A stretch of 64,000 nt of DNA, from assembly GCA_902763885.1 (NCBI GenBank), contig CACWTU010000002.1, positions 300,842 to 364,841 of the forward strand, written 5' to 3'. Origin of the DNA: an uncultured Bacteroidales bacterium. GTDB lineage: Bacteria > Bacteroidota > Bacteroidia > Bacteroidales > Bacteroidaceae. Positions 43,810 through 52,341 of this stretch are shown here, one piece after another. The translations under genes were made by a program, and so were the position numbers. How positions within the stretch are numbered: position 1 is the first letter of the stretch; each line of letters begins with the position of its first letter. The notes beneath the pieces are model-generated. The model searched no databases. It was not told the DNA's origin and worked only from the letters and a program-made list of their open reading frames with translations.

Positions 43810-44632
43810 ATGCCAGGAATAATTAGAAAAACCAGTAGTACGGGCGTGTATCACGTCATGTTGAGAGGTAACAACAAACAGGTGATTTTTGAAGGCCGGA
43901 AGGATTATCTCAAGTTTCAAAATTTTTTGTTCCAAAAATGTCATCCGCAGGATTCGGATAATAATCCTTTACCACCTTGTTGTGTGATTTACGCTTATTG
44001 TCTTATGCCAAATCATGTTCATCTGCTTATACAAGAGAAAGAGGAGAAGATATCGGACGTAATAAAATGGATTACTATATCTTACGCTCAATACTATAAT
44101 ATAAAGTATGGACATTCGGGGCATCTGTTTCAGGGTCGGTTCAGGAGTGAGAATGTTGAAGATTGGGACTATTTTGTCACTCTACTCAGATATATACATC
44201 AGAATCCCGTAGCGGGAGGGTTAGTGGGAAGAGTAAGGGATTACACTTGGAGCAGTTGGTGCGAATATGAAAACAATCCCGCATGTCAGATTTCTTTCTG
44301 CTCCACAGGTTCTGTACTGTCCAGAATTCCAATGGATGCATTGACTGAACTGGTAAATGAGCCATTGCCTAAGACACAACGGATACTTGATATAAATAAC
44401 GAAACACCAATAAGATTGGATGATGAAATAATCAGAGAGTTTATCCGAGTGGATTGTCAGGTGAAAAATCCTAAAGATATTCAATCATATCCTATAGCAG
44501 AACGGCAGGCAATTCTTAAGAGAATCCGTGCTTTTGGAGGCAGTATCAGACAAATTTCACGTATAACTGGTATCAGTGAAAGTATTGTTAGACGAGCTGA
44601 ATAGCACAATAGTATCGTTTCCCTGTGTCATG
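43763..44632 (+). mobile_element. RAYT gene bookended by family A left-arm sequences
   Basis: A diverged left arm (AGCACAAAGGGATC, then TGTGTCAT; 43763-43793) and a close left arm (AGCACAATAGTATCGTTTCC, then CTGTGTCAT; 44603-44632) flank the transposase gene in the same orientation. This is the arrangement of RAYTs and the REPs they process. The downstream arm overlaps the RAYT stop codon. Confidence 0.75.
43810..44604 (+). CDS. REP-associated tyrosine transposase (RAYT, Y1/HUH)
   Basis: 264 residues of the Y1 transposase family (IS200-like HUH nucleases). The N-terminal strand TGVYHVMLRGNNKQVIF is typical of RAYTs. The metal-binding HUH is His69-x-His71 in CLMPNHVHLL, and the nucleophile is Tyr128 in LLRYIHQNPV. 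FQGRFRSE and YTWSSWCEY follow. The last 60 residues hold a helix-turn-helix (GGSIRQISRITGISESIVRR), as in RAYTs with a DNA-binding tail. It acts on single-stranded REP hairpins. It is solitary, with REP arms on both sides, and intact. Confidence 0.93.
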   Translation: MPGIIRKTSSTGVYHVMLRGNNKQVIFEGRKDYLKFQNFLFQKCHPQDSDNNPLPPCCVIYAYCLMPNHVHLLIQEKEEKISDVIKWITISYAQYYNIKYGHSGHLFQGRFRSENVEDWDYFVTLLRYIHQNPVAGGLVGRVRDYTWSSWCEYENNPACQISFCSTGSVLSRIPMDALTELVNEPLPKTQRILDINNETPIRLDDEIIREFIRVDCQVKNPKDIQSYPIAERQAILKRIRAFGGSIRQISRITGISESIVRRAE

Positions 44633-44676
44633 CCATTTTGAAAAAACGGCACAGGGGGACTGTCCCTTTTGGGTCA
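44603..44676. repeat. Chimeric repeat: family A arm A5 joined to family B unit B7
   Basis: The family A left arm (44603-44632) is followed within 10-15 bases by a degenerate family B core (GGGGGACTGTCCC, about 44654-44667) that overlaps the stop of the minus-strand beta-propeller gene (44674-44676). Both repeat families therefore meet right behind the RAYT gene. Confidence 0.8.
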
Positions 44677-45708
44677 CTTAGTCTTGTAAATCACTATCTG
44701 TGCCTGGACAGATTCGTCTTGCTCGTCCGATACAAAAGCAGTGATAAGCTTGTCGCCCACCTGGCATATCGGGAAGAAGGGAACCTCATTTACACCTAAT
44801 CCTTCTTCAATCAGGTTGTAGTTTTTGTCAAACAGAGCATAGCAGGCACCCTTGCCGCAGAAATAGTTTACCAGCGTGTTTCCGTTCAACGAGAAGACCT
44901 GTTTTACATAGACGCCCGGCGTACCTATCAAACTGTCATCTTTCTTAATCTGACATAGTTTTCTGATGGTCTTGCCGTCATATAGGAACAACTCATCGGT
45001 ATTGGGGTTATGACAGACCACATTCCCATGAGAGTCAGGCATGAAATATTTGCCGATGAAAATTGAAAAAAACATTATTTCACCATCATCTTCTTCCTCC
45101 TGGACAGGTTCTTTCTTCAGGAAGGTTCCGGTTTTCCGGCACCGGCTGTCTGTCACCACAAACATACCGATACTGTCAGTCTCAGTGGAATTAAGGATCA
45201 TGAAACCGTCTTTTGTCCTGATGAATGATGAAGGACTTGGTATGTAATCAATATTGAACTTGTCCTGGTGATTAAGGTCATAATCATAAACATGGACACT
45301 CTTGCCGCTCAGATCCAGAAGATACAGATGTTCATCGTCGCCGGTCAGGTTCATTGCATTCAGGTAATCCTTGGGCCCGCGTCCTATCTGACGCAGCTGG
45401 GAAACAATCTGTCCTGTTTTCAGGTTAACCTTTGAAACTGCCTGACGTTGATCCAGTATGAATGCGAAGTCATCAGTAAAGTAAACATCATTTATATCCG
45501 ACAGGAAGTAATCACCATCGGCCTTTACATTCACGTTCCTGTCAATCTGGAAATAATCTTTTATAGGGAACAGCTTGTCGGCCGGGTCGCGGAATCTTAC
45601 TGTCACTTCATTGGCGGCACTGTTTTTCCCGCCGCAACCGGTCATAAACGTTAATATCAATCCGCAAAACGGAACTATCAGATACAAACAACGGGCAATT
45701 CTTCTCAT
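44674..45708 (-). CDS. 6-bladed beta-propeller lipoprotein
   Basis: 344 residues with lipobox FMTGCGG. The mature part contains propeller blades such as DINDVYFTDDFAFILDQRQA, VSKVNLKTGQIVSQLRQIG with RGPKDYLNAMN, and DEHLYLLDLSGKSVHVYDYD. This RGPxEY-type motif defines the Bacteroidota 6-bladed propeller (BF3164-like) lipoproteins. Role unknown, probably envelope or surface binding. It shares its 3' repeat with the RAYT gene. Confidence 0.85.
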   Translation of the reverse strand: MRRIARCLYLIVPFCGLILTFMTGCGGKNSAANEVTVRFRDPADKLFPIKDYFQIDRNVNVKADGDYFLSDINDVYFTDDFAFILDQRQAVSKVNLKTGQIVSQLRQIGRGPKDYLNAMNLTGDDEHLYLLDLSGKSVHVYDYDLNHQDKFNIDYIPSPSSFIRTKDGFMILNSTETDSIGMFVVTDSRCRKTGTFLKKEPVQEEEDDGEIMFFSIFIGKYFMPDSHGNVVCHNPNTDELFLYDGKTIRKLCQIKKDDSLIGTPGVYVKQVFSLNGNTLVNYFCGKGACYALFDKNYNLIEEGLGVNEVPFFPICQVGDKLITAFVSDEQDESVQAQIVIYKTK

Positions 45709-45748
45709 ATTGAAATAGGATACTATTATGGTTAAACGCTATCAATTG

Positions 45749-47323
45749 TCAACGTATCAGGTATTGGGCAGCGGATTCGGCGCAGCGCTCGCCGTCAATG
45801 GCGGAGGAGACTATGCCGCCGGCGTAACCGGCACCCTCACCGCAGGGGAACAGGCCTTCAAGGCCGATGTGCTGGAGGGTCTCGTTGTCGCGGACTATGC
45901 GTACGGGCGATGATGTGCGGGTCTCGACGGCAATCATTACGGCGTCATTGGTCAGGAATCCGTGACTGCTCTTTCCGAACTGGAGGAATCCCTGCTTAAG
46001 GCGCTCCGTCACGAATTTGGGCATCCAGAAATGAAGAGGTGAAGAGATGAGTCCGGGTGAATATGATGATTCAGGCAGGTCATAACTCAGGCGGCCGTTC
46101 ACGAAATCGGCCATTCGCTGTGCGGGTGCGGTCTGGCGCATGTTGCCGGCTTGCCAGCAGTCACGTTCCAGCTGCTCTTGGAACCGCATCATCAGGAGCG
46201 GGTCATGCATATCGGCATCTGTCTTGGCCACATCTTCCAAACGGGTCTCAACCACCATTCCGGAGTTGCTCCAGCGGGAGTTTCGGCCCGATGGGGACAT
46301 GCCGTTGACCACAATCTGCTGGGGGCCCGATGCAGCCGGCACCACGAATCCGCCGGGGCACATGCAGAAACTATATACTCCGCGGCCGTTTACCTGAGTC
46401 ACAAAACTGTATTCTGCGGCGGGCAGATACTTTCCGCGGCCTGCGCGGTTGTGATATTGTATGCTGTCTATGAGTTGCGAAGGATGTTCCAGACGGCATC
46501 CTACGGCCAGAGCCTTGGCTTCAATTCCAAATCCCGACTGCGCAAAGTAGCGATAGACATCGCGGGCGCTGTGGCCTGTTGCCAGTATGACAGGGCCCAT
46601 GAACTGCTGCTTAATGCCTGCATGATCCGCTTCCACGCCGATTACCTTATTACCTTGCAGTATGAAACCGGTCATAAGGGTCTCAAAATGGACCTCGCCG
46701 CCGCAGTTTATGATGGTGTTGCGGATGTTCTCGATTACGCGTGGCAGGCGGTCGGTGCCTATGTGCGGGTGTGCATCGGACAATATCGTGGGGCTGGCGC
46801 CGTGCTGGCAGAATATGTTCAGTATGCGGTCTGTGCTGCCGCGTTTTTTGCTGCGGGTGTAGAGCTTGCCGTCAGAGTATGCACCGGCTCCACCTTCACC
46901 AAAGCTGTAGTTGGACTCAGGGTTGACCTTGTGGGTGCGGCTTATGGCAGCAATATCCACCTTGCGGTCATGCACGTTCTTGCCGCGCTCCAGCACTATG
47001 GGCCGTAAACCGAGTTCTATCAGGCGCAGTGCCGCAAAGAGTCCGCCGGGACCGGCTCCCACCACTACAACCGTGGGTTTGCCGTCAACGGGCTTATAGT
47101 CTATGCGGGTGAATTCATCCTTTGGGGGCTGCTCATTAACGAAAACCCTCAGGGTAAGGTTTATGAATATGGTACGCTGGCGGGCGTCAATGCTCCGCTT
47201 GAGCGTTCTGACTGCCGTGATGGTGCGCACGTCAAGCCCGCACTGCCGCGAAACGGTCTCCTTAAGCACCTGTTCGTTATACGCGAACTGCGGCTCTACC
47301 CTTAACTGAACGTCCTTTACCAT
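45749..47323 (-). CDS. FAD-dependent oxidoreductase (COG2509 type)
   Basis: 524 residues. A small N-terminal domain (about 1-80) precedes the dinucleotide-binding motif VVVVGAGPGGLFAALRLIEL and VLERGKNVHDRKVDI. ESNYSFGEGGAGAYSDGKLY and VILATGHSARDVY follow, and the C-terminal FAD contact is GLFPCGEGAGYAGGIVSSA. This uncharacterised cytosolic dehydrogenase family is widespread in anaerobes. A minus-strand -7 box TATCTTTG lies at 47375-47382. Confidence 0.9.
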   Translation of the reverse strand: MVKDVQLRVEPQFAYNEQVLKETVSRQCGLDVRTITAVRTLKRSIDARQRTIFINLTLRVFVNEQPPKDEFTRIDYKPVDGKPTVVVVGAGPGGLFAALRLIELGLRPIVLERGKNVHDRKVDIAAISRTHKVNPESNYSFGEGGAGAYSDGKLYTRSKKRGSTDRILNIFCQHGASPTILSDAHPHIGTDRLPRVIENIRNTIINCGGEVHFETLMTGFILQGNKVIGVEADHAGIKQQFMGPVILATGHSARDVYRYFAQSGFGIEAKALAVGCRLEHPSQLIDSIQYHNRAGRGKYLPAAEYSFVTQVNGRGVYSFCMCPGGFVVPAASGPQQIVVNGMSPSGRNSRWSNSGMVVETRLEDVAKTDADMHDPLLMMRFQEQLERDCWQAGNMRQTAPAQRMADFVNGRLSYDLPESSYSPGLISSPLHFWMPKFVTERLKQGFLQFGKSSHGFLTNDAVMIAVETRTSSPVRIVRDNETLQHIGLEGLFPCGEGAGYAGGIVSSAIDGERCAESAAQYLIR

Positions 47324-47391
47324 ATGTATTGCGCTGTTGGGATATAGTCTTCCATATCAGGTGATTTCCTGATGCAAAGATAATAAAAACA

Positions 47392-47530
47392 CGGACACTA
47401 CGACACGGAATCGGACCTACAACGTATTCTGGTTGCTGTAGCGTCCGATGAAATGGATTGAACCGCCGTTTTGCGGACACTCTGGCGCAGAAACGGTCTT
47501 ATAGTGTATTCTGGCTGTCAAAGCGTCCGA
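47392..47530. repeat. Two imperfect 57-base direct repeats
   Basis: Copies at 47392-47448 and 47474-47530 (82-base offset) begin CGGACACT and end GTATTCTGG, 8 or so bases, GCGTCCGA. They lie between divergent genes and could be a regulator's double site or a short duplicated element. Confidence 0.55.
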
Positions 47531-47609
47531 ACAAAAAATGTTTTTGGCGGATTGGAAGGAATGGAATTCTTATTTTTATGTATTTTTACAGTCTTATTTG
47601 GGAATACAT

Positions 47610-48293
47610 ATGAAGGAGATACTGAATTTCCTTAAGGAGCTGAGCTGCAACAATGAACGTGAGTGGTTCATGGAGCATAAGGATGAGTACAAGAGGGTAA
47701 AGGAGCGGTTCGATGCTTTCGCGTTGGACCTGCTGTCTCAAATACGCAAGTTTGACTCGTCAATAGGTGACTTGCAGATTAATGACATCACCTACCGCAT
47801 ATACCGCGACGTAAGGTTCTCAGCCGATAAGTCCCCGTACAAGACCCACATGGGTGTGTATATCTGCCCGGGCGGCAAGAAATCGGCCTACAGCGGATAC
47901 TATTTTCAGGTGAGTGCATCGGCCAGTGACAGTTGGGAGGGTACCCACATGCTGGCTGCGGGTGACTACTGGTGTGATCCCAAGGTGCTGGCCATTCTGC
48001 GTGAGGATATTGAGATGAGCGACGGCGGATTCCGCAAGATACTGGCACAGGCTGCTCCCGGCTTTGAACTTGATATGGAGGGCGCACTCAAAAAGGTGCC
48101 GGCCGGATTCCCCACCGATACGCCCGACTCGGACTATTACCGTCTCAAGCGTTTCTGCCTTACCTACCTGCCCGGTGAGGATTTCATCCTTGAACCAAAC
48201 CTTGCGGAGCGTGTAGCTGCCATGTTCAAGACCACAAAACCGTTCCTGGATTTCATAAACCGGGCCGTCACCTGGTCAAAGGAAGAAAAATGA
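47610..48293 (+). CDS. DUF2461 family protein
   Basis: 227 residues from the ATG at 47610 (MKEILNFLKELSCNNEREWF); the frame opens earlier but that region holds the 57-base repeats. Signature features of DUF2461 (TIGR02453) are ELSCNNEREWFMEHKDEYKR, YRIYRDVRFSADKSPYKTHMG and GYYFQVSA. The biochemical role is unknown. A family B palindrome overlaps its stop codon, followed by pnuC. Confidence 0.9.
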   Translation: MKEILNFLKELSCNNEREWFMEHKDEYKRVKERFDAFALDLLSQIRKFDSSIGDLQINDITYRIYRDVRFSADKSPYKTHMGVYICPGGKKSAYSGYYFQVSASASDSWEGTHMLAAGDYWCDPKVLAILREDIEMSDGGFRKILAQAAPGFELDMEGALKKVPAGFPTDTPDSDYYRLKRFCLTYLPGEDFILEPNLAERVAAMFKTTKPFLDFINRAVTWSKEEK

Positions 48294-48328
48294 TACAAAA
48301 GGGGTCAGGCCCCAATTGTACTATTTTT
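48286..48328. repeat. Family B palindrome B8
   Basis: TACAAAAGGGG and CCCCAATTGTA (two mismatches) around TCAGG, with AAAAATGA and ATTTTT ends. It overlaps the DUF2461 stop (48291-48293). Confidence 0.85.
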
Positions 48329-48345
48329 GCTAAATTCGCGACATT

Positions 48346-49038
48346 ATGAGTGGAAAGAATAAGATAGAGATACCGCAGTTCACATGGTGGGACTGGTTCC
48401 TGATAGTTGGATTCATTAGTGTGAGCGTGGCTGTCAGTGTGTTGAGGGGGAATTTCAGCGTGCTGAGTTTCATTGCGGGAACGTGCAGCGTGCTGTGCGT
48501 GATATTCGGCGTCAAGGGCAGCGTCCTGAACTTTCTGTTCGGATTTTTAGGTTCATGCATTCAGGGATATATGGCTCTGCGCAGCGGACTTTACGCCAAT
48601 GCCGTGCTGTTCCTGCTCTATAATGTGCCGATGCAGTTCGTGGGCTGGGCCCAGTGGCGCAAGCGCATGCTGGGCGGCGGCAGCGAGGGCATCAAGACCC
48701 GTTGGATGAGCTGGCCTCAGAGAGCTTTGCTGATAGTTTTAAGTACTGCTGCAGTCTGGGGCATAAGTCGCCTTCTGCTTAAGACCGATGACCCTCAGCC
48801 CGTATCCGATGCGCTGGCCATGACCGTGGCCGTGGGCGCTCAGTTCCTACTTACATTCGCATTCATAGAGCAGTGGTTCATGTGGATAGTGGTGAACGGA
48901 GCCAACCTGGTGATGTGGGCCATTGCAGCCACACGAGGTGTGCAGTTTGCGCCCATCATGGTGGTACAGTATGTGTTCTACATGATGAACTCCATCTATG
49001 GAATAGTGTGGTGGAGCAAAATGTCAAAAAAGGCATAG
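48346..49038 (+). CDS. pnuC: Nicotinamide riboside transporter PnuC
   Basis: A 230-residue inner-membrane protein with about seven hydrophobic segments. Family motifs include FIAGTCSVLCVIFGVKGS, LFLLYNVPMQFVGWAQWRK (the xxWxxW-type substrate region) and QWFMWIVVNGANLVMW. It takes up nicotinamide riboside by facilitated diffusion for NAD synthesis. It is followed three bases later by radA. A near -7 box TAAATTCG lies upstream. Confidence 0.93.
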   Translation: MSGKNKIEIPQFTWWDWFLIVGFISVSVAVSVLRGNFSVLSFIAGTCSVLCVIFGVKGSVLNFLFGFLGSCIQGYMALRSGLYANAVLFLLYNVPMQFVGWAQWRKRMLGGGSEGIKTRWMSWPQRALLIVLSTAAVWGISRLLLKTDDPQPVSDALAMTVAVGAQFLLTFAFIEQWFMWIVVNGANLVMWAIAATRGVQFAPIMVVQYVFYMMNSIYGIVWWSKMSKKA

Positions 49039-49041
49039 CGT

Positions 49042-50448
49042 ATGGCATCGATAAAGGATAAGACCGTTTTTGTATGCTCCGAGTGCGGCTTTGACTCGCC
49101 CAAGTGGAGCGGCAAGTGTCCGTCGTGCGGCATGTGGAACACCATGAAGGAGATGACCGTTAAGGCTCCTACCGCGCAGACCGTGACCGCCGCCGCACGC
49201 AAGAGCGCAACAGGTAAGGCCGATGAGAGCCGCCCGCATACCCTGAGCGAGATTGACAGCACTATGGAGCCCCGCATAGATATGCACGATGAGGAGCTGA
49301 ACCGCGTGCTGGGAGGCGGACTGGTGCAGGGGTCAATCGTACTGTTAGGCGGTGAACCCGGAATTGGCAAATCCACCCTGACGCTGCAGACAGTGATGCG
49401 CCTGCAGGACCTTAAGGTGCTGTACGTATCGGGCGAGGAGAGTGCCCGCCAGATCAAGATGCGCGCCCAGCGCTTAGCTACCGCGAACGGCAGCAACCGG
49501 TTGAACGACAATCTGCTTATTCTGTGCGAGACATCACTCGAAAAGATATATGAACAGATAAAAGCCGTCCAGCCCCAACTGATAGTTATAGACTCCATAC
49601 AGACCATTAGCAGCGAGTATGTGGATTCATCGGCCGGAAGCATCACGCAGGTGCGTGAGTGTGCCGCATCGCTGCTCAAGTTTGCCAAGGAGAGCGGAAC
49701 CCCGGTGCTGCTCATCGGCCATATAACCAAAGACGGATCTATAGCCGGCCCTAAGATTCTGGAGCATATCGTGGATGCGGTGCTGCAGTTTGAGGGTGAC
49801 CAGCATTACCTGTACCGCATACTCAGGCCCATTAAGAACCGTTTTGGAAGCACTGCAGAGTTAGGTATCTATGAGATGCTGGAGACGGGCCTACGGCAGG
49901 TGAGCAACCCCAGTGAGCTGCTGCTTACCGACAGCCATCAGGGCATGAGCGGAGTATCCATTGCCTGCACCATTGAGGGCGTGCGCCCGTTCCTGATTGA
50001 GGTTCAGGCGCTGGCAAGCACCGCAGTCTATGGAACGCCGCAGCGCAGTGCCATAGGATTCGATGTGCGCCGCATGAACATGCTGCTGGCCGTACTTGAA
50101 AAGCGTGTGGGTTTCAAGTTGGGGCAGAAGGATGTGTTTCTGAATATTGCCGGCGGACTAAAGGTTAGCGACCCCGCAATAGACTTGGCTGTAATCAGCG
50201 CCATCCTGTCCAGCAGTCTGGATATAGCCGTTGACCGCACCGTCTGCATGACGGGTGAGGTGGGCCTGTCGGGCGAGATCCGCCCCGTGAGCCGCATAGA
50301 GCAGCGCATATCGGAGGCTGCCAAGTTGGGATTTGAGCGAATCATCATCCCCAAGAGCAATATGCACGGCCTGGAGAACCGCCAGCTGGGCATCGGCCTC
50401 ATTCCTGTTACCAAGGTTGAGGAGGCATTCAAGCACCTCTTCGGATAA
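49042..50448 (+). CDS. radA: DNA repair protein RadA
   Basis: 468 residues. The N-terminal zinc finger is CSECGFDSPKWSGKCPSC, the Walker A is GGEPGIGKSTLTLQ, the RadA motif is KNRFGSTAELGIYEM, and the C-terminal Lon-like domain includes DLAVISAILSS. It is a RecA-like helicase for branch migration in recombination. It has its own hairpin terminator (50454-50508). Confidence 0.96.
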   Translation: MASIKDKTVFVCSECGFDSPKWSGKCPSCGMWNTMKEMTVKAPTAQTVTAAARKSATGKADESRPHTLSEIDSTMEPRIDMHDEELNRVLGGGLVQGSIVLLGGEPGIGKSTLTLQTVMRLQDLKVLYVSGEESARQIKMRAQRLATANGSNRLNDNLLILCETSLEKIYEQIKAVQPQLIVIDSIQTISSEYVDSSAGSITQVRECAASLLKFAKESGTPVLLIGHITKDGSIAGPKILEHIVDAVLQFEGDQHYLYRILRPIKNRFGSTAELGIYEMLETGLRQVSNPSELLLTDSHQGMSGVSIACTIEGVRPFLIEVQALASTAVYGTPQRSAIGFDVRRMNMLLAVLEKRVGFKLGQKDVFLNIAGGLKVSDPAIDLAVISAILSSSLDIAVDRTVCMTGEVGLSGEIRPVSRIEQRISEAAKLGFERIIIPKSNMHGLENRQLGIGLIPVTKVEEAFKHLFG

Positions 50449-50453
50449 AAAAG

Positions 50454-50508
50454 TACAAAAGCGGAGAGATGTGGGCGTTTTGAAATATGATGGCGCTTTT
50501 GTATTTTT
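50454..50508 (+). terminator. Terminator after radA
   Basis: TACAAAAGCG (50454-50463) pairs exactly with CGCTTTTGTA (50494-50503), followed by TTTTTG. Confidence 0.65.
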
Positions 50509-50544
50509 GTATTCTGATGGCGTGTATCCCGTCATCGTTATGAA

Positions 50545-51273
50545 ATGAAGAAGGGCCTGCTTGTAGTATTATGTCTCATATTTGCATCGCTTTCGGGTGT
50601 GTATGCCCAAGAGCGTGGTATGGGTAACCCCAAAGCTGTGTTTATTGAGAAAGGAACACGATCTGCCGGATTATCAATGGGCTGGAATTCGTGGGATGCC
50701 AATGGCGAGGATGGTGTGAACCTGCTTGGAATCATAACGGGAGTAGAAGGTTCTGTAAATCTTTTTGACGTTGGGGCCAGCGGTGCCTGGTTCGTAAAGG
50801 ACAATCTGTCATTGGGATTAAGAGTGGGTTTCTCCGATGCCCGCGTGGATGTGGATTCCATTCGGTTCCTGGGTAATGATGAGCGGGACCGCCATCTCAT
50901 TCGCGAGGTACTCAAGGGCTCGGTCACATGCCGTCAGTACTTACCGCTTTTTGACGGCAGGATAATTGCTCTCTTTTTTGAGGGCCGCCTGACCGGACAG
51001 ACCGGATTCTACAAGAACTACAACCGGACAACTCAGGGGAAAGAGGGTACTTATACCCGCATGGGCAGTGTGTCGCTTGGATTCTATCCCGGTGTGAGCG
51101 TGTTCGCTACAGACCGTATATCGTTTGAGTTCTCCCTGCCTCTGCTTGAGGGTGGCTATGCCTGGAATGACGAGGACTCTTCAGACCGTGCAGATGCCAG
51201 TCTCAATCATGCTTTCGTACGTTTTAAACCTGCACTTACAGGCTTTAACATGGGTCTGGTATTTCACTTTTGA
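50545..51273 (+). CDS. Outer-membrane beta-barrel protein, unknown
   Basis: 242 residues with a signal peptide (cut near VYAQ). The mature part is a series of glycine- and aromatic-rich strands (SAGLSMGWNSWDANGED, LSLGLRVGFSDARVDVDS, MGSVSLGFYPGVSVFATDRI, LTGFNMGLVFHF), ending in Phe, as expected for a small barrel. The stop is five bases before the next gene, a PCMD lipoprotein, suggesting a two-gene operon. Confidence 0.75.
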   Translation: MKKGLLVVLCLIFASLSGVYAQERGMGNPKAVFIEKGTRSAGLSMGWNSWDANGEDGVNLLGIITGVEGSVNLFDVGASGAWFVKDNLSLGLRVGFSDARVDVDSIRFLGNDERDRHLIREVLKGSVTCRQYLPLFDGRIIALFFEGRLTGQTGFYKNYNRTTQGKEGTYTRMGSVSLGFYPGVSVFATDRISFEFSLPLLEGGYAWNDEDSSDRADASLNHAFVRFKPALTGFNMGLVFHF

Positions 51274-51278
51274 GCCTT

Positions 51279-52130
51279 ATGAAAAAGATATTCCTGCTAC
51301 TTGCGGCCGCCGTTCTGCTGCTCTCCTGTGATGAATGGAAAGATGACCTTGTCAGGGCCGATGAAATTGAATCCGGCAAGAACAAGCCTGCCCCTGGTCC
51401 GTCCGTAGTTGAGGAGGGGCAGCTCTACAACATGAGCCTTGACGGGTGGAGCAAGAAAGGTGGCGTAAATGTATGCTACGGGGCCGATGCAAACGATCAG
51501 GACCGCATGGTCTGGGGCTCGGCCAATGAGGCTACTGTCATGCTGAACGTTCAGAACTGCCTCCCGGAAAGTGTAAAGGTGGCTGTGCCGGGCAAAGGCA
51601 AACAAGCGGCTAAGATTCAGTCCAGGTATATCAACGCACTGGTGGTCAAGAAGTTCGCGGCGGGCTCGCTGTTTACCGGACAGATGGATGAGATAAACAT
51701 ATTAAAGGGAAACGCATCACTCAAATGGGGTGTGCCCTTTACCAAAAGACCCAAGTCACTTGAGGGTTATGCCTGCTATCAGCCGGTGGCTATATCACAT
51801 GCCAAGGCTCCCTATGAAGGCAAGGTGGGACAGATGGATACAGGTGTGATTTACGTGGTGCTTGGTGACTGGACTGGGCAGGTGACTGTTGATCCGGCCG
51901 AGTCCATGTTCCTTGACGTGGAGAATGACCCTGCCATAATAGGATACGGAATTGTATCCTATAACAGTCATATGGATGATTATGAGAAGTTTACCATTGA
52001 CATTGATTACCGTAGTGACAGGACTCCTACGCAGGCTATAATCGTAGCCTCGTCAAGTGAACTCGGTGACTATTTCACCGGTGGTGACGGCTCTACTCTC
52101 TATCTTGACGAACTCCGTTTCATATACTGA
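51279..52130 (+). CDS. PCMD-domain lipoprotein
   Basis: 283 residues from the ATG at 51279 (an earlier TTG at 51270 is less likely). Lipobox VLLLSCDE. The mature protein matches the Bacteroidota 'putative carbohydrate metabolism domain' (PCMD): a jelly-roll with DGWSKKGGVNVCYG, KIQSRYINALVVKKFAAGSLFTG and a closing GDYFTGGDGSTLYLDELRFIY-like end (positions 264-283). It probably binds a glycan at the cell surface; ligand unknown. It pairs with the preceding beta-barrel. Confidence 0.82.
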   Translation: MKKIFLLLAAAVLLLSCDEWKDDLVRADEIESGKNKPAPGPSVVEEGQLYNMSLDGWSKKGGVNVCYGADANDQDRMVWGSANEATVMLNVQNCLPESVKVAVPGKGKQAAKIQSRYINALVVKKFAAGSLFTGQMDEINILKGNASLKWGVPFTKRPKSLEGYACYQPVAISHAKAPYEGKVGQMDTGVIYVVLGDWTGQVTVDPAESMFLDVENDPAIIGYGIVSYNSHMDDYEKFTIDIDYRSDRTPTQAIIVASSSELGDYFTGGDGSTLYLDELRFIY

Positions 52131-52149
52131 TACATTATAATAACGAGCA

Positions 52150-52274
52150 GAACTTAAGGTATAGGGTATCAAAAACCATCGACGCCCATGTCGTGCGAAT
52201 GGGAGGGGCCCAACCATAGGTTGGGAGGGGTAGGGCCGAAGGCCCGTAGTTTTGGATACCCTATTCCTTAAGTT
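52150..52274. repeat. 125-base inverted-repeat element upstream of thrA
   Basis: Arms of 26 bases starting AACTTAAGG (52150) and ending CCTTAAGTT (52274) pair at 24 positions. Inside are two smaller hairpins, CCCAACC/GGTTGGG (near 52210-52225) and GGGCC/GGCCC (near 52233-52245). No coding capacity. It may be a MITE-like unit, a terminator, or a thrA leader structure. Confidence 0.65.
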
Positions 52275-52311
52275 CTCCCAAAACAATGCACATAAATTGA
52301 TATAAAAAGAG

Positions 52312-52319
52312 TAATTTTG
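52312..52319 (+). promoter_or_regulatory. Candidate -7 box of the threonine operon
   Basis: TAATTTTG, 22 bases before the GTG start of thrA; no clear -33 box. Confidence 0.4.
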
Positions 52320-52341
52320 CAGTTTGAAAAATAGTATCGCT

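Noticed and set aside
46151-47008. 285-codon plus-strand frame opposite the FAD oxidoreductase
   Set aside because: It is antisense to a well-conserved gene with intact FAD motifs. The translation has no recognisable features.
48996-49730. 244-codon minus-strand frame opposite radA
   Set aside because: The sense strand encodes an unmistakable RadA with zinc finger and Walker A. The antisense frame is low in hydrophobic order and rich in Ser and Arg.
52131-52341. Threonine or methionine leader attenuator upstream of thrA
   Set aside because: No short ORF with Thr/Ile or Met codon runs exists there, and the inverted-repeat element lies upstream of the likely promoter.
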